Of a DNA stretch of 11,790 nucleotides, positions 1-7,013 are shown piece by piece (the stretch's first letter is position 1; each line of letters opens with the position of its first letter). The stretch spans positions 1 through 11,790 of the forward strand of contig JAKONL010000595.1 in assembly GCA_022701965.1 (NCBI GenBank), written 5' to 3'. Under the pieces are notes generated by a model. That model searched no databases. It saw only the letters and a program-made list of their open reading frames with translations, and was not told the DNA's origin. The translations under genes and the position numbers were made by a program. This DNA is from Burkholderiaceae bacterium (GTDB lineage: Bacteria > Pseudomonadota > Gammaproteobacteria > Burkholderiales > Burkholderiaceae).

Positions 1-791
1 ACCAGCGTCTTGCGGCGCTCGTAGTAGGTGCATCCCTCGAAGGACGGGCAGTGCTTGCCGGTGCACGAGGCCGCGTCGGCTGCCATCGACGACCAGACCT
101 CGGGGGCGGGCGGCACGTCGAGCGAATCGCGGTCGCCGTCCCAGGCGCCGCTCGCGAGCGCCTGCGCGATGCCGGTGAAGAACTGCAGCCGCGCGGCGAC
201 CTCGTGCTGCGGGCGCTCGGGCCGCGCGGCGGGCTCGTCGTCGGCGAACAGGTCGTCGGTGTCGTCCTCGTCGTCGTCCCGCGCCTCCTCGGCGAGTCCG
301 GTGAGCCGCGCGAGCTTGAGCTGGCAGACGTAGCGCCCGCGCCCCTTGGCCAGGGCGAAGCGGAAGGATTGCGGCAGCAGCCTGGCGAGCGCCGGCAGGT
401 CCTTGGCGACGAGCTGCTCCTGCAGCGCGACCGTCGCCGTGGAGATCACGACGCGCGTGTTGCGCGCGATCGCCAGCGCGATGGCCGGAGCGCAGTACGC
501 GAGCGACTTGCCCACGCCCGTGCCGGCCTGGATGACGGCGATGGCACGGACCGGCGCGTCGGCGTCGGGCGATGCGGCATCCGTCGCCGGACCGGCATCG
601 CCACCGGCGGCCTCACCCTTCTGCGCCGGCTCTTCGCCCTTGCCGAGCGTGGCCGCGGCCAGCGTTTGCGCGACCTTCTCGGCCATGGTCCGCTGGCCGG
701 CGCGGCTGCGGAAGCCGGTGCTGGCCCGCACCACCTCGTCGAACGCCTGCAGGGCGGACGCGGCCCGTTCCGAAGATTCCTGGGAAGACAT
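1..791 (-). CDS. dinG: ATP-dependent DNA helicase DinG, N-terminal part (cut by window edge)
   Basis: This is the first 263 residues of a superfamily 2 XPD/DinG-type DNA helicase, which unwinds damage-associated structures such as R-loops and D-loops 5' to 3' using ATP. The frame is open from the ATG at 791 to the left edge, so the C-terminal helicase part is missing. Walker A is visible as AGTGVGKS at residues 89-96, followed by VVISTATVALQEQL (motif Ia region, 114-127). Four cysteines fit the DinG iron-sulfur cluster: C156 (in RYVCQLKL), C243, C248 and C254; the C-x4-C-x5-C spacing of the last three equals that of E. coli DinG as I recall it. A low-complexity Ala/Gly/Asp-rich insert precedes Walker A (residues 50-80) and an acidic stretch (171-186) lies between the first and second cysteines. 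It follows the efflux gene on the same strand after 47 bases, with no clear Shine-Dalgarno sequence. Assignment is firm; only the gene's far end is unknown. Confidence 0.93.
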   Translation of the reverse strand, partial: MSSQESSERAASALQAFDEVVRASTGFRSRAGQRTMAEKVAQTLAAATLGKGEEPAQKGEAAGGDAGPATDAASPDADAPVRAIAVIQAGTGVGKSLAYCAPAIALAIARNTRVVISTATVALQEQLVAKDLPALARLLPQSFRFALAKGRGRYVCQLKLARLTGLAEEARDDDEDDTDDLFADDEPAARPERPQHEVAARLQFFTGIAQALASGAWDGDRDSLDVPPAPEVWSSMAADAASCTGKHCPSFEGCTYYERRKTL

Positions 792-838
792 CGTCCGAGT
801 GTTGCATGCGGCGCCACCCGTCCGGCGCAGCGGGGCGA

Positions 839-1276
839 TCAGGCCGGCTGCGCGGCGCCGCCGGCCGATGCCGGCAGTCCGAACAGGGCGTCGAAGGCCC
901 AGTTGAAAACGAAGGTGTAGACCAGGAAGAAGACCACCAGCCCGAGGTCCATCAGCAGCGCTTCGAGCAGGCCGATGCCGAGCCATCCGGCGATGGTCGG
1001 CACCAGGAACGCGACCAGCCCGCCCTCGAAGCCGATCGCATGCGCGACGCGGCGGCGCACGCTGCGCCCGCGCACCGCCTGGCGCGACTCCCAGCGCTCG
1101 AACATCGCGTTGAAGGCCAGGTTCCACACCACCGCGATGGCCGAGGCGATCACCGCCAGCGCGCCCGAATGGCCGAGCCCCTGCCCCGACATGGCCGCCA
1201 GGCCGAAGCTCGTCGCCACGATGGCGATGCCTTCGTAGAGCGAGATGTAGACGACCCGGCGCTTGATTCCCTGCAT
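839..1276 (-). CDS. PACE-family multidrug efflux transporter (two BTP domains)
   Basis: A 145-residue inner-membrane protein of the proteobacterial antimicrobial compound efflux (PACE) family, whose founding member AceI exports chlorhexidine by proton exchange. Four hydrophobic helices are evident (about 8-29, 38-57, 80-101 and 103-126). The repeated family motifs are all present: R7xxY10xxxYE15, WNLAFNAMFE (51-60), RVAHAIGFEGG (76-86) and VYTFVFNWAFD (119-129). E15 matches the proton-coupling glutamate of AceI in position. The first motif has tyrosine where the family usually has histidine. The start at 1276 is chosen because AGGAAG lies five bases upstream and because the motif then begins at residue 7; the 26-codon upstream extension is unlikely. 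It is divergent from a LysR-type regulator, as aceI is from aceR, so regulated efflux of a biocide or polyamine-like cation is a reasonable inference. The substrate cannot be read from sequence. Confidence 0.93.
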   Translation of the reverse strand: MQGIKRRVVYISLYEGIAIVATSFGLAAMSGQGLGHSGALAVIASAIAVVWNLAFNAMFERWESRQAVRGRSVRRRVAHAIGFEGGLVAFLVPTIAGWLGIGLLEALLMDLGLVVFFLVYTFVFNWAFDALFGLPASAGGAAQPA

Positions 1277-1281
1277 GACTT

Positions 1282-1287
1282 CTTCCT
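1282..1287 (-). promoter_or_regulatory. Shine-Dalgarno sequence deciding the PACE transporter start
   Basis: AGGAAG on the minus strand, five bases before the ATG at 1276. It favours this ATG over the in-frame one 78 bases upstream, which would add a residue stretch not found in PACE proteins. Confidence 0.7.
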
Positions 1288-1327
1288 TCGAACCGCTTGA
1301 ACAGCACCGGACTCTATGTGCACGGAG

Positions 1328-1335
1328 TTGATATA
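1328..1335. promoter_or_regulatory. AT-rich divergent promoter patch (weak -10/-35 candidates)
   Basis: This short AT-rich island stands out in GC-rich surroundings. On the minus strand it reads TATATC at 1330-1335, a possible -10 box for the transporter gene, with no good -35 partner. On the plus strand it reads TTGATA at 1328-1333, a possible -35 box for the regulator gene, with only a poor -10 match (TCAAAG at 1351) 17 bases on. The weak elements agree with activator-dependent transcription, but exact boxes are uncertain. Confidence 0.35.
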
Positions 1336-1339
1336 AAAA

Positions 1340-1364
1340 GTCAGCTTCTTTCAAAGAATGTGAC
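1340..1364. promoter_or_regulatory. Inverted repeat, probable LysR-type operator
   Basis: Between the divergent efflux and regulator genes lies a perfect 13-base inverted repeat, TTCTTT-C-AAAGAA (1346-1358), which fits the T-N11-A rule of LysR-type binding sites. Two bases further out on each side, GTCA (1340-1343) and TGAC (1361-1364) extend the symmetry, so 20 of 25 positions pair around one centre. It sits 11-35 bases upstream of the regulator ATG and 64-88 bases upstream of the transporter ATG, which suits autorepression plus activation of the efflux gene. The symmetry is seen directly; the role is inferred. Confidence 0.7.
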
Positions 1365-1374
1365 AGGTCGAACC

Positions 1375-2277
1375 ATGGGATTCTCGAGCGACAGCGTGCA
1401 GGTCTTTCTCGCCGTGCTGGACCACGGCTCGTTCTCCGCCGCCGCGCGGTCGCTCGGCCGCGTGCCTTCGGCGGTCAGCATGGCCATCGCCGGGCTGGAG
1501 GCCGAACTCGACCTGCCGCTGTTCGACCGCGTCGGTCGCGAGCCCCGGCCGACCGCGGCCGCGCGCTCGCTGGAGCCACAGGCGCGACTGCTCGCCGCGC
1601 AGCTGCGGCAGCTGCAGGTGCAGGCGCTGTCGCTCACGCAGGGGCTGGAGAACCGTCTCACACTGGCCATCGCGCCGGAGCTGCTGGCCGCGCCCTGGAG
1701 CGGCGCGCTCGCCGCACTGGCGCAGGAGCATCCGCTGCTCGAGGTCGAAGTGCTGGCCGCGCCGCAGGCCGACGCGCTGGCGCTGCTGCACGCCGGCCGC
1801 GCGCAGCTGGCGCTGGTGTTCGAGCGGCCGAGCCTGGACGGCCGCGAGGCGTTCCAGGAGGTCGCGAGCGACACGATGGTCGCCGTGATCGCGCCCGGCC
1901 ATCCGGGGCTGGCCGCCGCCGGCGGGCGGTTCCGCGAGGCGCACCTGACGACCACGCGGCAGATCGTCGTCGCCAGCCGCGATCTGGCCACCAGCGACCC
2001 GCGCTTCGTCTTCGCCCGCCACGTCTGGCGCACCGACAACGCACTGGCCGCGCTGAGCCTGATCGCCGCCGGACTCGGCTGGGGCTGGCTGCCGCGCAAC
2101 TTCGCGCGGCCGCACGTGGCGGCGGGCACGCTGCTGGAGATTCCGTTCGAGAACCTCAGCAACGGGCTCGACCTGTGGGTCGACGTCGTGTGGTCGCGCG
2201 AGCGCCCGCTCGGGCTGGGCGCGCAGCGCTTCGTCGCCCTGATGGCGCGCGACGGCGGTGCGAAGGGCGTGCGGTGA
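1375..2277 (+). CDS. LysR-type transcriptional regulator, likely controller of the divergent efflux gene
   Basis: A 300-residue LysR-family DNA-binding regulator of normal length. The N-terminal winged helix-turn-helix is clear: SVQVFLAVLDHGSFSAAARS begins it (residues 7-26), followed by SAVSMAIAGLE as the recognition helix (32-42) and LPLFDR (47-52). Residues from about 93 onward form the two-lobed effector-binding domain, with typical LTTR features such as NALAALSLIAAGLGWGWLP (222-240). The ATG at 1375 is chosen because it places the HTH where the family has it; the upstream in-frame ATG at 1297 would add 26 unrelated residues and run through the operator. The Shine-Dalgarno is weak (CAGG). 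Its position divergent from a PACE transporter parallels aceR-aceI, so it probably activates that gene in response to an exported compound. It ends ten bases from the convergent homocysteine methyltransferase gene. Confidence 0.93.
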   Translation: MGFSSDSVQVFLAVLDHGSFSAAARSLGRVPSAVSMAIAGLEAELDLPLFDRVGREPRPTAAARSLEPQARLLAAQLRQLQVQALSLTQGLENRLTLAIAPELLAAPWSGALAALAQEHPLLEVEVLAAPQADALALLHAGRAQLALVFERPSLDGREAFQEVASDTMVAVIAPGHPGLAAAGGRFREAHLTTTRQIVVASRDLATSDPRFVFARHVWRTDNALAALSLIAAGLGWGWLPRNFARPHVAAGTLLEIPFENLSNGLDLWVDVVWSRERPLGLGAQRFVALMARDGGAKGVR

Positions 2278-2287
2278 GGCGCCGCCC

Positions 2288-3379
2288 TCAGCCTGCAGGC
2301 ACGGCGTCCGGTTCCCGGTAGAACACGCCGCGGCCGATCCTGCGGCCCGGCAGCGATGCCACCTCCTGCCCGATGGCGGCGATGTGGTCCGGCGTGGTGC
2401 CGCAGCAGCCGCCGACGATGTTGACGAGCCCGTCGGCCGCGAACTCGTGCAGCAGCCGCGAGGTGACGTCGGGCGTCTCGTCGAAGCCGGTGTCGCTCAT
2501 CGGGTTGGGCAGGCCCGCGTTCGGGTAGCAGCTGATGAAGGTGTCGCCGGCCACGCGCGCGAGTTCCTGGATGTAGGGCCGCATCAGCGCCGCACCGAGC
2601 GCGCAGTTCAGGCCCACGGCCAGCGGCTGCGAATGGCGCACGCTGTGCCAGAACGCGGTCACGGTCTGGCCGCTCAGGATGCGGCCGGAGGCGTCGGTCA
2701 CGGTGCCGCTGATGATCAGCGGCAGCCGCTCGCCCGAGGCCTCGAAATACTCGTCGACCGCGAACAGCGCGGCCTTGGCGTTGAGCGTGTCGAAGATGGT
2801 CTCCACCAGGATCACGTCGGCGCCGCCCTCGACTAGCGCCTCGACCTGCTCGTAGTAGGCCGCGCGCAGGGTCTCGAAATCGACGTTGCGGGCGCCGGGA
2901 TCGTTCACGTCGGGGCTGATGCTCGCGGTCTTGGGCGTGGGCCCGAGCGCGCCGGCCACGTAGCGCGGCTTCTCGGGCGTGCCGTACTTGTCGCAGGCCG
3001 CGCGGGCGAGCCGGGCGGAGGCGAGGTTCATCTCGCGCGCGAGGTGCGCCATCTTGTAGTCCTCCTGCGCCACGGTGGTGGCGCCGAAGGTGTTGGTCTC
3101 GATCAGGTCGGCGCCGGCGGCGAGGTACTTCTCGTGGATGTCGCGGATCACGTCGGGCCGGGTCAGCGAGAGCAGCTCGTTGTTGCCCTTCACGTCGCGC
3201 TCGAAGTCCCTGAACCGGTCGCCGCTGCCGTCCGTGCCGTCGTAGCCCGCGCCACGGTACTGCGCCTCGTCGAGCTTGAAGCGCTGGATCATGGTGCCCA
3301 TCGCACCGTCGAGGATGGCGATGCGTTCGGCGAGGATGGCGGGGAGCTGCTGGGCGCGGGTGTAGACGACGGGCTTCAT
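2288..3379 (-). CDS. metH: Homocysteine S-methyltransferase, stand-alone N-terminal domain of MetH
   Basis: A 363-residue protein equal to the homocysteine-binding domain of cobalamin-dependent methionine synthase, which transfers a methyl group to homocysteine to form methionine in the cytoplasm. Visible landmarks are DGAMGTMIQ (24-32), [15 protein letters not shown] (64-78), ETNTFGA (94-100), [16 protein letters not shown] (143-158) and the three zinc-binding cysteines C259 (GLNC) and C325-C326 (GGCCGT). Full MetH is over 1,200 residues; here the protein ends soon after the zinc site, so the folate, cobalamin and reactivation domains must come from another gene. Split MetH proteins are common in Burkholderiales. 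The neighbour downstream is a convergent LysR gene and the one upstream is hutG, so the partner is not adjacent. A TACAAT box six bases before the ATG suggests a separate, leaderless transcript. An alternative is a cobalamin-independent homocysteine methyltransferase, but similarity to MetH motifs makes that less likely. Confidence 0.9.
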   Translation of the reverse strand: MKPVVYTRAQQLPAILAERIAILDGAMGTMIQRFKLDEAQYRGAGYDGTDGSGDRFRDFERDVKGNNELLSLTRPDVIRDIHEKYLAAGADLIETNTFGATTVAQEDYKMAHLAREMNLASARLARAACDKYGTPEKPRYVAGALGPTPKTASISPDVNDPGARNVDFETLRAAYYEQVEALVEGGADVILVETIFDTLNAKAALFAVDEYFEASGERLPLIISGTVTDASGRILSGQTVTAFWHSVRHSQPLAVGLNCALGAALMRPYIQELARVAGDTFISCYPNAGLPNPMSDTGFDETPDVTSRLLHEFAADGLVNIVGGCCGTTPDHIAAIGQEVASLPGRRIGRGVFYREPDAVPAG

Positions 3380-3385
3380 GCGCCG

Positions 3386-3391
3386 ATTGTA
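3386..3391 (-). promoter_or_regulatory. TACAAT -10 box, probable leaderless promoter of the homocysteine methyltransferase gene
   Basis: TACAAT on the minus strand matches the sigma-70 -10 consensus in five of six positions. Only six bases separate it from the ATG at 3379, so transcription would start at or next to the start codon. No Shine-Dalgarno sequence is present before that ATG, which agrees with a leaderless mRNA. No -35 hexamer is recognisable 17 bases upstream. Confidence 0.55.
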
Positions 3392-3426
3392 GAAACCGGC
3401 CCCGTGGGCGCGCCGTGCGCCCGTGC

Positions 3427-4254
3427 TCAACCCTTGCGCGGCTCGGCCTCGACGAAGTCCAGCACCGTCTCCAGCATCCGGCGCACGTGCGGACGCACGC
3501 TGGCCGCGACGTTGGGCAGGTAGTCGAAGGGCAGCGATTCCTGCATGTAGCTGCTCTGCGTCATCTCCAGCTGCACCGCGTGCACGCCCGCCGATGGCTG
3601 GCCGTAGTTCCGCGTGATGTAGCCGCCGGTGAAGCGGCCGTTGAGCACCGCCGTGAAGCCGGGGGCGGCCTGGGCGACGTCGAGCAGCCGCGCGCCCAGC
3701 AGCGGGCTGCAGCTCGCGCCCTGCGCCGTGCCCAGGTTGAAGTCGGGCAGCTTGCCGTCGAAGAAGCGCGGCAGCACCGAGCGGATCGAATGCGCGTCCC
3801 ACAGCGCCGCGACGCCGTGCCGCGACCGGATGCGCGCGAGCTCCTCGGCGAGCTTCGCGTGATAGGGCTGCCAGACGGCTTCCCGGCGCGCGTCGGTCTC
3901 CTGCGCGTCGGGTGAGTCACCGGGGGCGGCGTAGATCGGCGTGTCGTCGAAGGTGTCGACCGGGCAGAGGCCGGTGACGCTCTGGCCCGGGTAGAGGCTC
4001 GCGCCGTCGGGCGGACGGTTCAGGTCGATCACGTAGCGCGAGTGCGTCGCCGCCAGCACCGAGGCGCCGATGGCGGCGGCGAAGTCGTAGAGGCGTTCGA
4101 GGTGCCAGTCGGTGTCGGGCACCTGCCGCGCCTCGGGCGTGAAGCGCGCGGCGAGATCCGGCGGCACATGGGTGCCGACGTGCGGCATGGAGATCAGCAG
4201 CGGCCGCGTGCCCTGGCGGAAGCGGAACGCGGGTTCGGTGGTGGTGAAGTTCAT
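3427..4254 (-). CDS. hutG: N-formylglutamate deformylase (HutG)
   Basis: A 275-residue N-formylglutamate amidohydrolase that hydrolyses N-formyl-L-glutamate to glutamate and formate, the last step of the five-step histidine degradation route. Typical family segments are [13 protein letters not shown] (19-31), [13 protein letters not shown] (46-58), [13 protein letters not shown] (72-84), a DAHSI motif (153-157) likely contributing metal ligands, and [11 protein letters not shown] (227-237). Length is normal for the family. The ATG at 4254 overlaps the hutF stop as ATGA, and AGGA lies six bases upstream inside hutF, so translation is probably coupled. The open frame extends far upstream through hutF, but that is a shadow. 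It pairs logically with HutF, which makes its substrate. It is the last gene of the cluster; 47 bases separate it from the homocysteine methyltransferase gene, which seems to have its own promoter. Confidence 0.95.
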   Translation of the reverse strand: MNFTTTEPAFRFRQGTRPLLISMPHVGTHVPPDLAARFTPEARQVPDTDWHLERLYDFAAAIGASVLAATHSRYVIDLNRPPDGASLYPGQSVTGLCPVDTFDDTPIYAAPGDSPDAQETDARREAVWQPYHAKLAEELARIRSRHGVAALWDAHSIRSVLPRFFDGKLPDFNLGTAQGASCSPLLGARLLDVAQAAPGFTAVLNGRFTGGYITRNYGQPSAGVHAVQLEMTQSSYMQESLPFDYLPNVAASVRPHVRRMLETVLDFVEAEPRKG

Positions 4255-5633
4255 GGCTGTTCCTGGAGCAATTGGCGTCGCGCGGCGACGAAACCGGCCG
4301 ATGCGGTGTCGTGAAGGGGATGGCGGCCGCCCTGCACGCACGGCCGTCCGGCGACGCGAACCTCGCCGATGGCGCGGGTGCGGTGGCTGGCAAAGACGTG
4401 GGACGACAGCATGTCGCCGGCCGACAGCCCGGCGAGCGACGGATGCGCCGCGTCGAGCACGACGAAGTCCGCCTGCTGCCCGACCGCGAGCCCGCCGACC
4501 GCGCGGCCCGAGGCCTGCGCGCCGCCGCGCACCGCCGCGAGCGTCATCGCGGCGGCGACGTTGGTCTGCGAGGCATCGGCGGTCACGTTGCGCTGGCGCG
4601 TGGCCAGGCGCTGGCCGTATTCGAGCAGCATCAGTTCCTCCGCCGCATCGACGCAGACGTGGCTGTCGGAGCCGATGCCCCAGGCGCCGCCGGCCGCGCG
4701 CCAGGCCGGCAGGTCGAAGAGGCCGTCGCCGAGATTGGCCTCGGTGGTCGGACACAGGCCGGCCACGGCGCCGCTCGCAGCCGCGCGCCGGTACTCGTCG
4801 GCGTCCATGTGCGTGGCATGCACCAGGCACCAGCGCGCGTCGACCGGCGCATGGTCGAGCAGCCAGGCGACCGGGCGCTGCCCGCTCCAGACGACGCAGT
4901 CGTCGACCTCCTTCGTCTGCTCGGCGATGTGGATGTGCACCGGCGCCGTCGGGTCGATCGCGTCGAGTCCGGCCAGCGCCTCGCGCAACGCGTCGGGCGG
5001 CACCGCGCGCAGCGAATGCGGCGCCAGCCCGAGGCGCGCGCCCTGCGCGTCGCACAGCGGCGCGAGGCGTTCGAGCAGGCGCAGCATCGAATCGGTCGAG
5101 CGGATGAAGCGGCGCTGACCCTCGCCCGGTGGCGTCGCGCCGAAGCCGCTGGTCTGATAGAGCACCGGCAGCAGCGTCATGCCGATACCGGCCCGTTGCG
5201 CCGCCCGCAGCAGCGCCTGCGCGAGCTCGGCATCGTCGGCGTAGGGCCGGCCGTCGGCGTCGTGATGCACGTAATGGAACTCGCACACCGTCGTGTAGCC
5301 GGCTTCGAGCATCTCGACGTAGAGGCCGAGCGCGATGGCCTCGAGCTGCGCCGGATCGAGCCGCAGCGCGAAACGGTACATCAGCGTGCGCCAGCTCCAG
5401 AAGCTGTCGCTGGCCTGGCCGCGGAATTCGGTGAGGCCGGCGATGGCGCGCTGGAAGGCATGCGAATGCAGGTTGGGCATGGCCGGGATGACCGGGCCTC
5501 CTGTCGCTTCGGCGGTGTGCGCCGAGTCCGGTTCGACGCGAATCAGGCGGCCGTCTTCGCTCCATTCGAGAAGGACGTGGTCGGCCCAGCCGGTGGGTAG
5601 CAGGGCATGACTGGCTATGAGCGTTCGGGTCAT
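4251..5633 (-). CDS. hutF: Formimidoylglutamate deiminase (HutF)
   Basis: A 460-residue amidohydrolase-superfamily enzyme that converts N-formimino-L-glutamate to N-formyl-L-glutamate and ammonia. Metal and catalytic residues are in place: H56 and H58 (in LHSHAFQR), H235 and E238 (HIHIAEQ), H272 (VHATH) and D323 (GSDSHV); the pattern and spacing fit the Pseudomonas enzyme. The substrate-loop region SFWSWRTLMYRFA (77-89) is also typical. The start at 5633 has AGGA five bases upstream; an upstream in-frame ATG at 5666 would add 11 residues and lacks this signal. The gene is preceded by a 156-base gap with a hairpin, the only sizeable break inside the hut segment, so an internal promoter or processing site is possible. 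It overlaps hutG by four bases. Presence of HutF together with HutG shows that this organism uses the formylglutamate branch, not direct HutG formiminoglutamase. Confidence 0.96.
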   Translation of the reverse strand: MTRTLIASHALLPTGWADHVLLEWSEDGRLIRVEPDSAHTAEATGGPVIPAMPNLHSHAFQRAIAGLTEFRGQASDSFWSWRTLMYRFALRLDPAQLEAIALGLYVEMLEAGYTTVCEFHYVHHDADGRPYADDAELAQALLRAAQRAGIGMTLLPVLYQTSGFGATPPGEGQRRFIRSTDSMLRLLERLAPLCDAQGARLGLAPHSLRAVPPDALREALAGLDAIDPTAPVHIHIAEQTKEVDDCVVWSGQRPVAWLLDHAPVDARWCLVHATHMDADEYRRAAASGAVAGLCPTTEANLGDGLFDLPAWRAAGGAWGIGSDSHVCVDAAEELMLLEYGQRLATRQRNVTADASQTNVAAAMTLAAVRGGAQASGRAVGGLAVGQQADFVVLDAAHPSLAGLSAGDMLSSHVFASHRTRAIGEVRVAGRPCVQGGRHPLHDTASAGFVAARRQLLQEQP

Positions 5634-5789
5634 GCGAGTCCTAAGTTGGTGGGGAGGGTCGTTGTGCATCTTCTTCTCCGCAGCGAGCGCACAGGTCGCG
5701 CCACCTCCGTAGCCCGGTGGGTGGGGCGGCCCCACCAGCGACTCCGACCCTTCGAACGACAAAGGCAATGGCGACGACACCGACACCGC
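5634..5789. other. Intergenic region between hutI and hutF, possible repeat element
   Basis: This 156-base stretch has no gene that I can support. It holds a strong palindrome (5720-5736) and, on the hutF strand, an unbroken frame joined to hutF that carries no family similarity. Other hut junctions in the cluster overlap by four bases, so a gap this size is out of place and may be an inserted REP-like repeat or a regulatory leader for hutF. Confidence 0.5.
5720..5736. repeat. Perfect palindrome GGTGGGGC-G-GCCCCACC
   Basis: Eight-base arms GGTGGGGC (5720-5727) and GCCCCACC (5729-5736) are perfectly complementary around one base; a real RNA hairpin would have seven pairs and a three-base loop. 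No run of T follows on either strand, so it is not a standard intrinsic terminator. It could be part of a dispersed repeat, an RNA-stabilising hairpin 3' of hutI, or a protein-binding site. Confidence 0.75.
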
Positions 5790-7013
5790 TCACCCCGCCA
5801 CCCTCCCCTGCCGAACCACCCGCCGCACCGGCCGCTGCCCGAACCAGTAGGCCAGTTCCGCTGCTTCCCGCAGATCCCACAGCACGAAGTTCGCCGGCAT
5901 TCCGGCCGCGATCGTCCCGTGCGTCGCGTGCAGGCCCAGCGCCCGCGCCGCATGCACGGTCACGCCGTCGATGGCTTCGGGCACCGTCAGGCGAAACAGC
6001 GTGCACGCCATGTTCACCATCGCCAGCAGGCTCAGCACCGGCGACGTGCCCGGGTTGTGATCGGTCGATACCGCCATCGGCACGCCCGCCTCGCGCAGCG
6101 CGGCGATCGGCGGCACCGTCGTGTCGCGCAGCGTGTAGAACGCACCCGGCAGCAGCACCGCGACCGTGCCGGCCTCGCGCATCGCGTCGATGCCGGCGGC
6201 CGAGAGATGCTCGATGTGGTCGCACGACAGCGCCCCGTAGCGCGCGGCCAGCGCGGCGCCGCCCATGTCCGAGAGCTGCTCGGCATGCAGCTTGACCGGC
6301 AGTCCCAGCCGCTGCGCCGTCGCGAACACCCGCTCGGTCTCCTCGAGCGAGAACGCGATGCGCTCGCAGAACACGTCGACCGCGTCGACCAACCCATCGG
6401 CGGCCAGCGCGGGCAGCATCCCGTCGCAGACGAGGTCGATGTAGTCGCCGCTGCGCCCCGCATACTCCGGCGGCAGCGCGTGCGCGCCGAGGAAGGTCGT
6501 GCGCACCGTCACGCCGTAGGCCTCGCCGAGCCGGCGCGCCACGCGAAGCTGCTTGCGTTCGTGCTCCAGCGCCAGGCCGTAGCCCGACTTGATCTCGATC
6601 GCGCAGACGCCCTCGGCCAGCAGCGACTCGAGCCGCCGCGCCGCGCTCGCGAACAGCGCGTCCTCGCTCGCTTCGCGCGTCGCGCGCACGCTCGAGACGA
6701 TGCCGCCGCCGGCCTTCGCGACCTCCTCGTAGCTGGCGCCGGCCAGCCGCATCGCGAACTCGTTGGCGCGCTGTCCGCCGTAGACCAGGTGCGTGTGGCA
6801 GTCGACCAGCCCCGGCGTGACCAGCGCGTCGCCGCCGTCGTGCACCGGCAGCGCCGACGATGCGAACGCGGCCGGCAGGTCGGCACGCGGCCCGACCCAG
6901 GCAACGGCGCCGCGCTCGACCACGATGGCGGCCTGCACCGCGTCGTCGGTCGCGAGCCGCAGGCCGGTCCACAGGCCGTCGGCCGAGGGCAGCGAGTCGA
7001 ACGGCCGCGTCAC
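5790..7013 (-). CDS. hutI: Imidazolonepropionase (HutI)
   Basis: A 407-residue cytoplasmic amidohydrolase that hydrolyses imidazolone-5-propionate to N-formimino-L-glutamate, the third step of histidine breakdown. Metal-site residues are seen as H73 and H75 ([10 protein letters not shown]), H243 and E245 (KLHAEQ), H266 (DHIEH) and D318 ([10 protein letters not shown]); further family segments are [12 protein letters not shown] (102-113) and EIKSGYGL (140-147). The chosen start is GTG at 7013: it overlaps the hutD stop as GTGA, has AGGAG eight bases upstream, and gives the usual start a short way before LWTGLRL. No ATG lies at a suitable place. The frame remains open upstream only as a shadow of hutD. 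Its product is the HutF substrate, although hutF follows only after a 156-base gap. Confidence 0.96.
   Translation of the reverse strand: MTRPFDSLPSADGLWTGLRLATDDAVQAAIVVERGAVAWVGPRADLPAAFASSALPVHDGGDALVTPGLVDCHTHLVYGGQRANEFAMRLAGASYEEVAKAGGGIVSSVRATREASEDALFASAARRLESLLAEGVCAIEIKSGYGLALEHERKQLRVARRLGEAYGVTVRTTFLGAHALPPEYAGRSGDYIDLVCDGMLPALAADGLVDAVDVFCERIAFSLEETERVFATAQRLGLPVKLHAEQLSDMGGAALAARYGALSCDHIEHLSAAGIDAMREAGTVAVLLPGAFYTLRDTTVPPIAALREAGVPMAVSTDHNPGTSPVLSLLAMVNMACTLFRLTVPEAIDGVTVHAARALGLHATHGTIAAGMPANFVLWDLREAAELAYWFGQRPVRRVVRQGRVAG

Noticed and set aside
51..920. Long plus-strand open frame opposite dinG and the efflux gene
   Set aside because: Translation is rich in Arg and Gly without family motifs; the opposite strand encodes clear DinG and PACE motifs. 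High GC produces long antisense frames.
1297..1374. Upstream ATG for the LysR-type gene
   Set aside because: It would add 26 residues before the conserved HTH and cover the inverted repeat and promoter patch.
2278..2287. Bidirectional terminator between the convergent LysR and homocysteine methyltransferase genes
   Set aside because: Only ten bases lie between the stop codons and no hairpin with a T run is seen there or just beyond.
3427..5565. A 712-residue minus-strand frame ending with hutG
   Set aside because: Only its last 275 residues match HutG; the earlier part is an Arg-rich shadow of hutF. The ATG at 4254, with AGGA and the ATGA overlap, is the real start.
5720..5736. Palindrome as a rho-independent terminator
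   Set aside because: No T run follows on either strand, so only a repeat or RNA hairpin is claimed.
5634..5786. A 51-residue N-terminal extension of HutF through the hutI-hutF gap
   Set aside because: The stretch has no similarity to HutF, contains the palindrome, and the ATG at 5633 has a better ribosome binding site.
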